The notes under the pieces: generated by a model
Seen by the model: the letters and a program-made list of their open reading frames with translations, nothing else
What the model was told of the DNA's origin: nothing
The model's database searches: none
Translations under genes and position numbers: made by a program
Part shown: positions 47,282-58,956 of the stretch, piece after piece
Position numbering within the stretch: the first letter of the stretch is position 1
Layout of the letters: every line of letters begins with the position of its first letter
DNA from: Bisporella sp. PMI_857
Taxonomy: Eukaryota > Ascomycota > Leotiomycetes > Helotiales > Helotiaceae
Direction: 5' to 3'
NCBI GenBank assembly: GCA_021307315.1
Contig: JAJSPD010000087.1
Span: 111,754-175,753 of the forward strand
Length of the DNA: 64,000 nt

Positions 47282-48180
47282 ATGGCTGAAAAATATAAGT
47301 ACTACCACTACAACCCCTCCAAGGCAGCGGCAGTGATATTCACTGTCCTGTTCCTCCTTACCTCGCTGTTCCACCTCGTTCAGACAATCCGCCAACGAAC
47401 ATGGTACTTTCTCGCTATAGTGGTCGGTGGCTTTATGGAAGCCGTAGGGTATGCCGCGCGTATCAAATCCTCGCTGGAGACCCCCAACTGGAAACTTGGG
47501 CCGTACATTATGCAAGCCCTCCTAATTTTGGTCGCGCCTGCACTGGTGGCAGCCACGATATATATGATTTTGGGGCGCATCATTTTGGTCAGCGGGGGAG
47601 AGCAGTACTCGCTGATTAAGAAGAAGTGGCTAACCAAGATCTTCGTAGCTGGGGATGTGCTGTCATTTTTGGTGCTCGCCGGAGGTTTGCATCCCCGACT
47701 TCACTTTTCCTTTCCATTGCGTCAAGATTCCCATCCCGAAATTAACCAAATGCAGGAAGCAGCCTCCTGACCAGCAAAGACCCGACGAAGATTAAGAACG
47801 GCGAGCGCATTATCCTCATCGGTCTCTTCATCCAGATCGTCTTCTTCGGCCTGTTTGCGCTCGTGGCCCTGATCTGGCACAAGCGCATGCGCAGCAACTC
47901 GGCGAACCTCCCACTGCCGGCACACCTCCCCTGGCCTAAACACATGTATGTACTGTACCTCACCATTGTGCTCATCATGGTGCGGTCCATCATCCGTGTC
48001 ATCGAGTACATCCAGGGCTCGGACGGCTACATCTTGACCCATGAGGTCTTCCTATACATCTTTGACGGCGCTTTGATGTTCCTTGCTGTGGCTATCTTCA
48101 ACGTTATACACCCGCGGGCCCTCATAGAAGCTGGCAAGGGAACTCCGATATCTAGTAGTGTGGAAATGGGCTTAAGATAG
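47282..48180 (+). CDS. RTA1-like lipid-translocating/resistance membrane protein
   Basis: Two exons (47282-47684, 47756-48180) give 275 residues with seven hydrophobic segments, as usual for the RTA1 family. Typical blocks are YHYNPSKAAAVIFTVLFLL, GGFMEAVGYAARI, QALLILVAPALVAATIYMILG, KWLTKIFVAGDVLSFLVLAGG and, late, RSIIRVIEYIQGSDGYILTHEVFLYIFD. Family members are plasma-membrane proteins tied to resistance to toxic amphiphiles such as 7-aminocholesterol and to lipid export. The intron donor GTTTGC is unusual, but the splice is required to keep the family frame. A divergent Zn2Cys6 regulator lies upstream. Confidence 0.9.
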
Positions 48181-49944
48181 TAGAACTCAAACAAGGCAGA
48201 TATGGCTAGGCAGGATGTGTTAAACGTATAGATTTCTTGTGTATTGTAATATGGATTTTTGCTTTCCTTTGGTATTTCTTCCGGGGAGAGAGGATTTAAG
48301 TTTCTGTATTTGATCAAGATAATATACGCTGCTAAAAGTGAATAGCCCTAACAGAGCCAAGAACAGACGGCTGGTTACCAGCCAACAACTATGATCGCTA
48401 GAAATGCCTTAATATATCACATTTTGTTGGCTCTTATTGTTTATTTCCAAGACAGCCGAGCGAGTTATGAATAGGCATGCTTAAAGTGTAGGATCGCCCT
48501 CTTTTTGCAATAAATAAGAGCACCAAAGTGAAGAAAACAAATATTGTTCTCAAAGAATTACTTCTGTGGGGGTATTCACTGATGCACATTCTTCTACTCC
48601 TTGTACAAATACATCGACACCAATTCGATAGATTCATCTCTAATGTCTATAAAAAAGGCACAATCCTACGTCTCTCCTCTAATAACGACGAAATTTTCCA
48701 CATCATTGAGACCTTAAAATCTCAGCATTTCGGCATAAGGTTGCCTCCGTTGTAGTCAACGTGAAGCTGATTTGGAGGCTGTCAGGACGAGGATATAAAA
48801 TGGGCCCCTGTGCATGTACGGAGTCGCTACTCGAGACTCGCTGGCATCCTCTAGCATTGTATTAAAATTGACTCCAATGGAGACTAGTAGATGATTCGAG
48901 GATGCCACAAATCGCTCCAAATCTTGGCAAGATGCCGCCCCTTCTTCATGAGGCCGTCATTATCGGTTACTTTGATGGCAGAATTTGCGGCTGCAATACC
49001 AGCAGGTGAGAAGCCGAAGCTGCTTCTAATCTCGTGCCTACTCAGTATCATCATGACACGCTGCTTACCAGGATAACAACTACGGGTAGAACCCTCCATG
49101 ATAAACTTGCCCATAGTGACCAGATCCAGATAAACACCATCGCCCGCGTAGTTAAAGGAGAAGAACTTTCTAGACTTCCCTGCTCCCTGCCGGACCTCAT
49201 CGGCAATAAAGAGTGCCTCGTAATGTTACTGGTGCAGGCATGACTCAATGATTCGCCCTTTGCTCTAGATTATTTCAAGGCTGCTTTGCGAATACGAGAG
49301 CCCCGGTTCCTCTCCATAACGGACTATACCCGATTCTGCAGCTATATGTATGCATGAATCACTAAATAATTAAAATATGAGAACAAGATCTCTGGTTCAT
49401 ACGTACCTCGGATTTATCGCGCGGCACAATAGAATGCTAGCATACCATTCGGCTATCTATTCCTTTATAACTAGCTATAACCAGCCGATCTTACTTCGAC
49501 AATGTAGTGTTTCACGATGTCACTGTAGGCAGCTTTTAGACGGAAATGCAGTTCAAAAGTACTTCTAGCACAATATTTTACATGTTCCACCGCATATAGA
49601 AGGTCAAGGTATTTCAAAAGTTAAGCTCAACATTACAATTTTGCATATTCTCACGCCCTTCTCTACACGGTGCTGGCCGTGGACTGCTTTGAGCCCGAAA
49701 CTAACTCTGCGAATCCATTGGCTCAACAGAGATTCTTGCAGCAGGAGGTTGACGGCGTGGTCGTGTCTCGCCTAGGATATTCCACGAGCCTGTGCGTCCT
49801 GGTGGAATTGAAGCGTATAAAAAAATGGCTCACCTCATCGGAGTATATTATAGAGTATATTGCAGCCTGCAGCCTCCCTTTTCCTAAGAGGATAATATCA
49901 ATATGAAAATAGAAGTCTAAGCTCGGTGACGTCTCAACCCCAGG
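48181..49944. other. intergenic, no supportable gene
   Basis: The only coding-like trace is a minus-strand frame at 49114-48884 (HEIRSSFGFSPAGIAAANSA ... GRHLAKIWSDL) of unknown origin, perhaps a relic. The rest is AT-rich. Confidence 0.45.
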
Positions 49945-51058
49945 TCAGCCTCGCTTCGCTGCTTCAATAATGTCTCGTGCGCCAACAAATTCGAACTCAT
50001 CCAGAGTTTCTTTCCATAGCCTCTCCTCAATCTCCTTACCTAAGGTTGTATATATGATTTTCGGATACCTAGCCATAACAAAAATCAATAATGTCCTGTG
50101 AATAGTGCCGCATTCGACATCTCGGGTGAGTAAAATTAAAACAAGGAACTGTGACATACGGTTTAATTCTGCCTTCGCTATGATAGCTCCCGTGACTTTC
50201 TTTCCCTTTAACAATCGCAGCATCGATGTATGCCCTTGCTCCATCTACTGTCGTCCTCGCGACGGTCAGAGCAAGGAGCGTGGTGAGCCAAGGACGGCTC
50301 GACTCTCTGTTCAGAGATGTGCCACTACAAAAGCCTGGATTTACCAGGTTTATGACAACGTCGTTTGGTGAAACTTGCTTGGCTAGTTTTATGACAAAGA
50401 ACTGCTCCATAAGCTTCGTCAGTGAGTATCTTCCCATCGGTTTAAAATCTCTGTCTTCGTCAAGCGACTGGATCAGCGGATCCGCATGCGGTTCTGGGAA
50501 GCTCGCAAAGTGCGACAAGTCAGACCCAACAATCGTCAGCCGCCCTGGGTGATGTCCCTTAAGCTTGGCCTTGAGGATAGGCACTAGTAGGATGGCGAGC
50601 AGAGATGTAGACAGGTAGTTGACCTGCAACATTGTCTCGTGGTTTGTGGATGGACTCCGTTCGAAGTTCTGTCTCGTGAGTCCGGCATTAAGAATCGCGA
50701 TATCGAGCATGGGAAGGCTTTCGCAGCGACGAGCAAATTGAAGGACGGAGTCGTACGACTCCATGTCGAGGACCCAGACTTCTATTTTTGCTCTCGGATA
50801 TTTGGATTGCAAGTGCAGGGCAGCGGCATTGCCCTTTGGCTCAGACCGGACTGCCAGGATGAGGTGTTGGAGATCCATCCCCAGGAGCTGCATAGAGCAC
50901 TCGAATCCCAGGCCGACATTTGACCCGGTGACAATGGCAACTTTATCAGTCAGTCTAATCGAGGCTGGTGGAGCTGGTATTTTCACAAAGAGTTGCCGAT
51001 GCAGCCAGGCGAGTATACCAGCCTCCCAACCAGCTTCACTTTCAAGCTGAGCGGACAT
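49945..51058 (-). CDS. short-chain dehydrogenase/reductase
   Basis: Two exons on the minus strand (51058-50160, 50068-49945) give 340 residues. The NAD(P)-binding TGxxxGxG is at residues 44-51 (VAIVTGSNVGLG), followed by LDMESYDSV, ILNAGL (the NAG motif), a Ser in LTIVGSDLSH, and YSLTK as the catalytic Tyr-Lys pair. The second exon carries the conserved ending (IEERLWKETLDEFEF). The acceptor at 50069 is the best of two in-phase choices; the other adds ten residues. It is an oxidoreductase of the fungal group resembling retinol-dehydrogenase-like SDRs. The substrate is unknown. No catabolic partner is directly adjacent. Confidence 0.9.
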
Positions 51059-52046
51059 GGTCGAAGAGAAGGGCGGCTAGCTGAGGAAATGGTAAAGCAG
51101 GATCAAAATCAGCGAGATTGAATAAGTGCTAAAAGACTCCTAGAGAGTGGATGAACAGGCTGGGAACGTAATCTCGCCTTATAGGCTCACTAGGAATGGC
51201 GCCGCCTTTGGAGAATATCTAATCCGTAGACAGTCTCGCTACCAAGCAACTCTCAAAAGCATTGAATTGTAATAATGCAGAATAAAACATATAAGAACTG
51301 TGAGGATGGGGCAGAGGATACACTCAAATAATCTCCGCGCTGATGCAGGCATACCGCAGCTCAACTGGTCGGCATCTATTAATCATGTCCACCGGGCGGT
51401 GTGGCGCCCTCCCGGTATCCCATGTGTCACGGAGTTCTCGCACACCTGAAGACGACGTACACAGCGTGGGAAATGTCAAGGACCCGCTCGGTTGCCGCAG
51501 CTGTGCACAAACTTTAATGTAAGACTTAGGAGCTGGGACCTAGCAGCACCCAATCCCCATCGTCGGCAATGCTATGTAAACCCAACTACCAACTTGCAGC
51601 TAATACGGTTGAGTTCATTACCTACATATCAATTGTCATGCTATGCTTAATGTTCAACCACCACCAGCCGCTGCTCTAGGCCAATCTCTCAGCCCCCATT
51701 TGGTGACAATGGCGGCTTCCCCTTCCTAAACGGACTGCTAGTGGCCTTCGTTAATTATACCTTAATAGGGTAGCACCTTTACTGGCTTAGGAAACACGTT
51801 TTCCTGAGGCAGAAAATTATCTTAGCGTACGCTAGCAGTCGGTTGTGGGACCAATGCTGGAACCCTGGTCCCGCGCGCGACAGATCCCGCGCGGGATTCA
51901 AGTGTGCGGCCCAGCATGAGCAGGTTTGAGTGAGCGGACCTAGTCAATGAACAGACCCAGAGCGTCGCACGACAGACTTCCCCCTATCATATCTAGGAGT
52001 GAGCAGATTGCAAGGCACTTAATTTCCTTTCCGGAAGGATTTTCCC
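51059..52046. other. intergenic, no supportable gene
   Basis: Upstream region of the SDR, GC-richer near 51380-51480 and 51860-51930. No coding signal. Confidence 0.5.
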
Positions 52047-52142
52047 ATGGTGACTAAATCTAAGAGCTACACTGATTGTTGGACTTGCAGGCTTCGCCAT
52101 AAGAAGTGCGATGAGTTGCAACTCCATGAGTCTAAAACGTAG
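52047..52142 (+). pseudogene. truncated Zn2Cys6 zinc-cluster start
   Basis: A 31-codon frame begins with ATG and encodes YTDCWTCRLRHKKCDE, the first half of a Zn2Cys6 cluster, then stops with TAG before the second half. The matching C-x-x-C and the rest of a regulator are not found downstream. Probably the leftover start of a regulator gene. Confidence 0.6.
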
Positions 52143-52447
52143 GAGCAGCTGCAAAGGTAGACAGACCTGGCTGTAAAATAGTGCAGCACGATTTACAAAA
52201 GATTACTCGCCGAAGTGTGCACAACCGCTTGCTCGAGGCCATATATCTAATAGAAAGCATTGTGCAATTGTTGAACTTCGAAGATATCATCACTTTACCG
52301 AAAACTGGTAAATACACTTAAACGCTGCGCTCGTGCTGTTCGAACAGACAGATCTTCCAGTATTATAATACGAATCAACCCCTTTTAAACGTCTCTTTTA
52401 TCCTGAATCAAATAAACTATAAAGCCTGGCGGTTGGGCAGCACCTTC

Positions 52448-53233
52448 CTATCCAGATATCATCGGCGCCTTACCGACCCACTTGTCATTGTACAATTCTT
52501 GCATCACCCAATTCACCATACTCCTTCTACTCAACTTCATCCCGTCTTTTCCATCACCCTTAAATGCCTCGTTGACAGGGTGTGCTTCTGCGTCGGTCAA
52601 TTGTGGGACCCGGAATAGAGTCCACTTAATCTTGTCTGCTGGTTGAGACGACCAGAAAGCACCAATTGAATGTGCCTCGCGATAGAGTGAAGGGTTCGTC
52701 AACTTGAATAAGCGCATGCCTGGGCCCCAGAGGAGAGAAAATCCGTCTTCAGGTGCCGTCCACGAAGGTGTGCAAAGGATTAAAGCCCGGGTGAAGCTGT
52801 TGGCGACTAGCAGAGGGAACAAGATTTTGTAGCATTCCGTTATGGGCTATGAAAAATGTCAGCATTCAGCACACGGACTTTGGGGATGTGGTGTTTCTCT
52901 GACCGTCCCTTTCGATTTCGGTCCTGGTCCAGCGAAGGAAACTAGAATGGTCGCTCCAGACTTTGCAGCTTCCGCCAGCTTTGTTTCGTCGCTAAAGTCG
53001 CCTTGGATAACTATCGCACGCCTGTGCTCTGATATAGATTTCGACAGCTTGGATGGGGATCGCGCATAGATTGTTAATCTGTGCTCATGCTCGCTTGCTA
53101 GAGCTTTCTCGCAAAAGATGATACCCGACGGACCTGTTCGAGTTACTCATCACTAGATAACATCGCTGAAGAAGAGGGAAGCAAGGAGCCTACCTGTGGC
53201 GCCGAGCACTAGCATATGCGATGAATTTGCCAT
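52448..53233 (-). CDS. NAD(P)-binding NmrA-like protein
   Basis: Three exons on the minus strand (53233-53194, 53133-52904, 52846-52448) give 222 residues. The start MANSSHMLVLGATG, split by the first intron and continued by PSG, is the Rossmann glycine motif (GxxGxxG). Next come a LTIYARSPSKL block that defines cofactor choice, VIQGDFSDETKL, and SGATILVSFAGP. The C-terminal part has LVANSFTRALILCTPSW and NWVMQELYN. It belongs to the atypical SDR/NmrA-type NAD(P)-binding proteins, which may be reductases or redox sensors. No catalytic Tyr-Lys pair is obvious. It is near the SDR gene on the same strand, with a zinc-cluster relic between them. Confidence 0.8.
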
Positions 53234-53831
53234 GATCACTCAATTTTTTTGTTGACTGTTTCTATAGTATGGGGGCCGCTGTTGGAGCGAAAACACAATC
53301 GGTGGGGGAAATACGGAGTACTATATAGAATATAGATAATAGCAAGGTTAAAGAAATATCCATGGATAACCCTGTATCCGTATGGCCGTTTGCCTTGAAC
53401 CTCTGATAAACACACACCGAGCGGAGCGCCTTTGTTCAGCAATTTTTCTAGCCGAATGCAGAAGGGTGGCTGTGTGGTTCAGCAATTAAGGCTTGAACCG
53501 GCAATTATAGGACTTTTACTCGACCACACGAGACCACCATCCACTTCATTCATGCGTATTGTGGGTGGAGAGCAAGGGATTTGCTGGAGTGTCTTTCGTT
53601 ACAAAAGCGATCCTGAGTTTACTCAGCTCTACCATGACTTTCCGCCTCTGTTTTGATTCCCTGTCTGCGTGTTAAATAGGCCGAAATAAAGTGAGAATGT
53701 GAAACTAATTTTTGAATTGTAGCAAACGTCCTAAAATCGCACGAGATGCAAAATTGCTGACAAACGTAACGCATGGGTTGCTACTTTAAAAATGATAAGT
53801 CGTCTGCTTCAAAGACCTTTGCGCCGTTAAG
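53234..53831. other. intergenic, no supportable gene
   Basis: A 74-codon frame at 53432-53656 has no motif. Nothing else is seen. Confidence 0.45.
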
Positions 53832-54000
53832 TGTCAAATCCCTGAATAACACGTGACTTACTATGGCCGAGCTCCCAGGGCTTCTCACGTATATAGGGCC
53901 CGCTCTCCTCGAGCTCTTCTTCCTTCCTTAGCTTTAGATTCTTACGTATTATACCACCGTTGCCCACTATATCTATAGATACACAATGGGCGCCGTGACA
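53832..54000 (+). repeat. LTR-like sequence
   Basis: 169 bp beginning TGTCAAATCC and ending CCGTGACA, so the ends TGTCA/TGACA are inverted. It contains CACGTGAC, a TATATAGGG promoter-like block, a CTCCTCGAGCTCTTCTTCC pyrimidine tract and ACCACCGTTGCCCACTATAT. It is related to 11660-11830 and, in the pyrimidine tract, to 61895-61960. No target duplication is seen. Confidence 0.5.
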
Positions 54001-55005
54001 ATATTGGTTTATTCATTAAATTTGGTTGGCTAACGTTTGAGTAAAAGAAAAAAATCGCGAATACTTTTTCCTGTTATCTAGGCGCATACTTTTGTTTTAA
54101 ATATAGTACTAGAAACCTCCATCTTTGCAACGGTGCTCTCAATACTTTATCTTGCCACTTCTAAGTGCAAAAGACTCACTTGTAAAAAGTATATTTGTTA
54201 CTTTATAAAACTATTGTCTTAGCAAGGATTGTGAGATAGCCTGAATACTGTGCCAGCACAGTTGTGCTAACCATTACATGCGAGCTAGCATAATTGCACC
54301 TGCGTTCATATCTAACTAATCTAGCACACCGCCTATCCTCTCCTGAAGACCTCCAACTACCATGTGGTGAGACTGTTTGGCTTCTCTCGCGCCGAGACTT
54401 TGCAGGATTAATTTTAGTTCTGTCTGCAAGGGAGCCTAGATCTCTATTTATGCTTTATTGAGGTTCTCATTGCGGATGCGACCCTCAGGTGATAAGCCGG
54501 GTAACAGACCAGGGACTGAAGAGGCAGTGTCAATACCGAGAGCCATGATGGGGATGCTAGAGGTGCGGTGATTTATGAATGCTATACTAGTTTTGTTGTC
54601 AGGTCTTGTTCGCCGAAGTGGCTAGCATAGTGACTGTCAAGGAGTTGGCTGTCACGGAATCAGAGGCAACTGCTGCAAAGGGCCAAAACAAAGCTGTACG
54701 ATATAACGATACCATGGATAACAGTAAGGGCGACCTATTGTATATTATATTAATTATTTCCGATAAACATGTTGCGACTAATTTCCTCCTCCAGTCCCAG
54801 CCTTTTCATTGTCTCTAGTGGTGTTTCTCACATGATGCAGAAAATGCCGCACCAGAGAGCCAATAAACGGCCGGAATCGTTTGTAGAACCAGTTTATAAA
54901 TCCGTTTCCCACTCTCGCCTCTCCTTTCTCAACAAATCTAAAAACTGTAACTTATTTTTTATTGTTTTTCGAATTTCGAATTGAAAAGATTTCGTTACAC
55001 TCACT
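54001..55005. other. intergenic, no supportable gene
   Basis: AT-rich. A 70-codon frame at 54606-54818 may be a relic, but no family is recognised. The pyrimidine-rich run before 55006 looks like a fungal leader. Confidence 0.45.
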
Positions 55006-55877
55006 ATGTCAAACACGACTCTCGTCGCAGAATGGTACAACAAAAACGCATCTCTTGAAAATAACCGACTTATCAGCGGAAAGCTAGAATTTGCCCTCAC
55101 GTTGAAAACAATCCTTTCCTTCCTCTCAATGAACAACGCCTCCCTTCAAATCGCCGACATAGGAGGAGGCACCGGACGCTACGGTACGACAATATCCCCT
55201 CACTTAAGATCCAAAATTAATATTCCTTCACAGCTATCGAGTTAGCCAAACTAGACCACAAAGTAACATTATGTGATATCTCTCAGCGCGAACTCGCTCT
55301 CGCGGCCGAAAACGTGAAAGCAGCAAACGTTACCCTGGAAGCGATCGTTTGCGCCGACGCGTCAAAACTCCGCGAGTCCAGCTTCTTTGAAAAGGAGAAG
55401 TTCGATGCAGTGTTACTCCTGGGACCGCTTTACCACCTCCTGGAGCGCGAGGAACGAGTTGCTGTGCTCGCGAATTGTGCTGCGATGACCAAAACGAACG
55501 GAATAATCTTCGCTTCTTTCATCACTAAGTTCGGGCATTTGAGAGATGTGGCACGACGAGATCCGGGACGGTTAGTCCAGGAAAAGGAGTTTTATGAGAC
55601 GTATTTGGAGAATGGGAGGTATGAGAGGAGGAAAGACAATTTCTCACACCATTCACATCCAGATGAGATTAGGGACCTTTTCAGGGAGATTCCTGGGTTG
55701 AACGTTGAGAAATTAGTGGCGTGTGAGAGTTTTCTTGGCTTTTGGGTCGCGGAAGGATTGAATGGATTGTGTGGAGAGGAGTTTCAGGATTGGGTGGACG
55801 TAGTGGGGGGCTTTGCGGATGATCCGTGTGTGCTTGGTGCTTCGGAGCATATTCTAGTTGTTGCTCGTAGGGTTTGA
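55006..55877 (+). CDS. SAM-dependent methyltransferase
   Basis: Two exons (55006-55183, 55234-55877) give 273 residues. The SAM-binding motif I is IADIGGGTGRY followed across the intron by AIELAK; motif II is VTLCDISQREL, with an acidic residue for the ribose; then IVCADASKL and the post-I block FDAVLLLGPLYHLLERE, typical of class I methyltransferases of the Methyltransf_11/25 group. It is soluble and cytosolic. The substrate is unknown. No polyketide or peptide synthetase lies nearby, so a place in a biosynthetic cluster is not supported by this window. Confidence 0.9.
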
Positions 55878-58800
55878 CTAGATGTGCTATTTGTAGCAAG
55901 ATGTCAAGAGAGGATATTTCTCCTTTGTTTTTGAAAGAAAAAGCTGACGATAATCCCTTCGCTCGGGACTGTGACGGGGTTAAATGGTACCACTGCACCA
56001 TGCGACCAAAAGTGAATCCACTGATAGCCAACATACTACAGTGATATATAGACCCCTAACTCTCCGTGACAGCGACACTCATCATTCTCCAGAGTGCGAT
56101 GGTTCCTGTGTCACAGCCCCGCGCAATTTCATCGATAGCACTTGCGATGATCCACATAGGATTGTAGTCTCAATCTCCGCCGCCATTTCCTTGTCCCCCA
56201 AATCATCCAATACCCCCTCCGTCAACTGGTCAGAGCAGTAAGAAGCTACTTAGCCGCATCACATTCATCTTACTTTCGCTTTTGCCTTTAGAAACTCCAA
56301 AACAACAACAAACGCCCCAGGACGGGAGATTCATTCTTGCTTTTTAGATAGTAAATCAGCTTAAATATGCTTGCTTAGTTTCGAATTTTGATCTTAATAT
56401 TACCGTTTCTAATTTAATCATTCATAGCCGCAATCACTACTTTTCCTAGCTTGTGTGGCTGCGAAGGGCAACCAACTATCTAACAGTTGTGTGCATTACA
56501 TCGCACGCACCTTCCTTCCTGTATTGTTCACGTCTTTGTGGGGAGGTCAAGCATACACGCGCGTAGGAGGGGAAGCCGTGGGTACAGGGGAGACGCAAGG
56601 AACGTCCATAGTGTTGATTTTGATGGTGTTGAGGTCTATGGGGCCGTTCGAGGTCGCGGAAGAGAGTGGAATGAGCTTCCGAAACAGGTAGTTCCACATA
56701 TCCAGAGCCAAAGATTTGCTGTACGACACGTGTGAAGTACGTAGGAGAGTCAACTGTTGTACCAGTCGTTCTCCAAAAGTCGCGTCCGGGCTATTCCTGA
56801 CTCTCTCCTCATTCTTTCCTCCAACACTCTTCACTGTCCCTCAATACTCCTAAGCAATCGTCGCCCACGACCCATGTACCTACCTCTACTCACGTCCACA
56901 ACGGTCACTATACAACCTTGTCCTTTCTTGTCACTCTCCTTCTGCTCCAGTAAAAAGCAACGTTGGTGTATACGCTGCTTGATGAGACTCTTCCTGCTCG
57001 TATTCTGTTTCTGACAGAGCCTCTCTCTGACTCTGCGTCTTCGTGTGGTGATGGGGCAGATTATGGAACCATCCTCGCAGTCTCAATCTTCGATTCGCTG
57101 TCGCGGAACTCTTCAACCGTGAAGTTGGCTTTCAAAAGCGATATGATTTTAGCCTTCTGCTGCGCTGGAGGAGAGGTTGAGATTGGCGCATTGGGTGAGC
57201 AGGAGAGGGATCGCGTATCATAAAAGGGGTGGTAAATGTTCACATACAGGAACGCCAATATTCTCTCGTCTACTCGTAGCAGCGGTGCCTTAATTGAAGT
57301 GATATGCTCTCCAACTTACTAAGGACAAAGAGGTCACTTTCCCCAACCGTGGCTGATGCCCACGCTTGCGAAGCGTCCAAGGTTAAGCTGGACCTATAAA
57401 GACCTCTGTTCTCATTATCCCACTCTTTCATGATAGTTTTCTTTTCGTGTGCATGCTTGGCAGGTCCCCTTTTACAGTGTTTGTATCTTCGGTATGCATT
57501 ACGTACTGGCACATAACGAGCGTGATGCGATAGGATGGGTAATAGTAGTTCTTATGACTAACAAATGATTTGACGGCATTTTTTTCTTTTCGTGCAATTT
57601 GAAGCTAACATTGCCTGCCTGCCTTTCCTCAAAAGACAACATATAAGCCAGCTCAATCAAGAGCGGGAATATTTTCGTTTATGGGGAGCACTCATTTGGG
57701 AAATCAAACAGCAGACTGACGGTCCATCATTGAACCCTAACTTGCACGCTTGAACATTTTCTTATTTACCGCGAACTTGAGGACCGTTTCGATAAGGAGA
57801 AAAGAAGGGAGCATCAAAGCACAACAGGAGTTCGTTTGGTGTTTGTAAGTAAATTCGCATGGGAGCTCTTGCCATAAGAGTTCTGGCAGAGATAAAAGTA
57901 CGGAAGCTTCTATTTGAACCCAAAGAGCTCCTAGCGAGCTCAGAGAGGAACGGGACTATGAAATTGCGATAAGGGAAATGCTGGCGATACAAGATTCCAA
58001 CTACGCTGCTTGTGGGAAGGGGCTTCCTCCTGGTCTATAATATAACAAGACGCTAATAACACTGGCCTACTCCCAAAACCGCCTGGCCAGAAGACTAGGA
58101 TCACACTGCAGAGCTTTGCTAGAGATCTCATGGTTCACTAAATGCCTTGCTCTCAGGAGATTCTTCTGTGGGTAGTTAGCCAGACTCACCATCTATCATG
58201 AGACTCATGGAGGGCGTTGTTAGGGCCAGCTTTTCCAAGCGCGACACAATGTTGTGCATCCCCTTTCAATAATTCTGAGCAATAGCACATCACGACACTC
58301 CATCAGGAAGAGCCGCCTCTGTCCCCCCAAGCATTAATTATCGATCGAGCACTGAACCCACTCAGGGATATCTCATTGAAGACGAAGACAATTTATGGTT
58401 TGAACCCGACAGGAGGATCAATCTCTAATACTTTTGAGGATTGAGAGAACAAGCATTTGAGTGTAATGACGTAAGGTGCATTTGCAATTTATTGAAAGAG
58501 CCGCAAATCTAAAAATAGCTAGATTCAACCTGAACGCAATCACTCCTTAATCACTGTAGTCGAGTTACTGCAATATAACGAGCCCGTTGGCTGGAAAATG
58601 GGCTACATTTTAGAAACATTGCGGAGATATTTCCGTGGTTGATTTCATGAAATTTTAGGTGATTGAAAAGCTGCCAAGCCTAACACGGCAAACACCGATG
58701 GAGTCGTCGAATGAACCACACGTGACTGTCACTTCATATTGTTTTCCGTTGATGGCGGGGCGCAAAAACAATGCATCGATTAACCCAGCACCAGCTCGAG

Positions 58801-58956
58801 TATAAACTCTCCTCTTTCCTCTTACCGTTCTTTGCTCTTCTTATCATTGCCTACTAATTCTTTGCTAGTTTTAACCGCTCATACTCCGTAGTCCTTCCCA
58901 TCGCCGAGCCACTCACTCGTGCTCAATTGAGATCGTCATGCTAGATATCCAACATT
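55878..58956. other. long region without a resolved gene
   Basis: Minus-strand frames between 57512 and 56547 look partly coding (RSSLTLDASQAWASATVGES near 57350; APLLRVDERILAFLYVNIYH after a possible intron; LALDMWNYLFRKLIPLSSAT near 56680), but frames shift and no family is recognised; possibly a dead gene. From 57600 to 58780 I see nothing. A GAGTATAAACTC TATA-like site at about 58798 precedes the kinase relic. Confidence 0.35.

Noticed and set aside
48884..49114. Minus-strand coding-like block
   Set aside because: Short, without start, splice partners or recognised family.
55878..57514. Candidate minus-strand gene from several joined frames
   Set aside because: Joins need unsupported frame changes and no family motif is visible; mentioned only in the gap entry.
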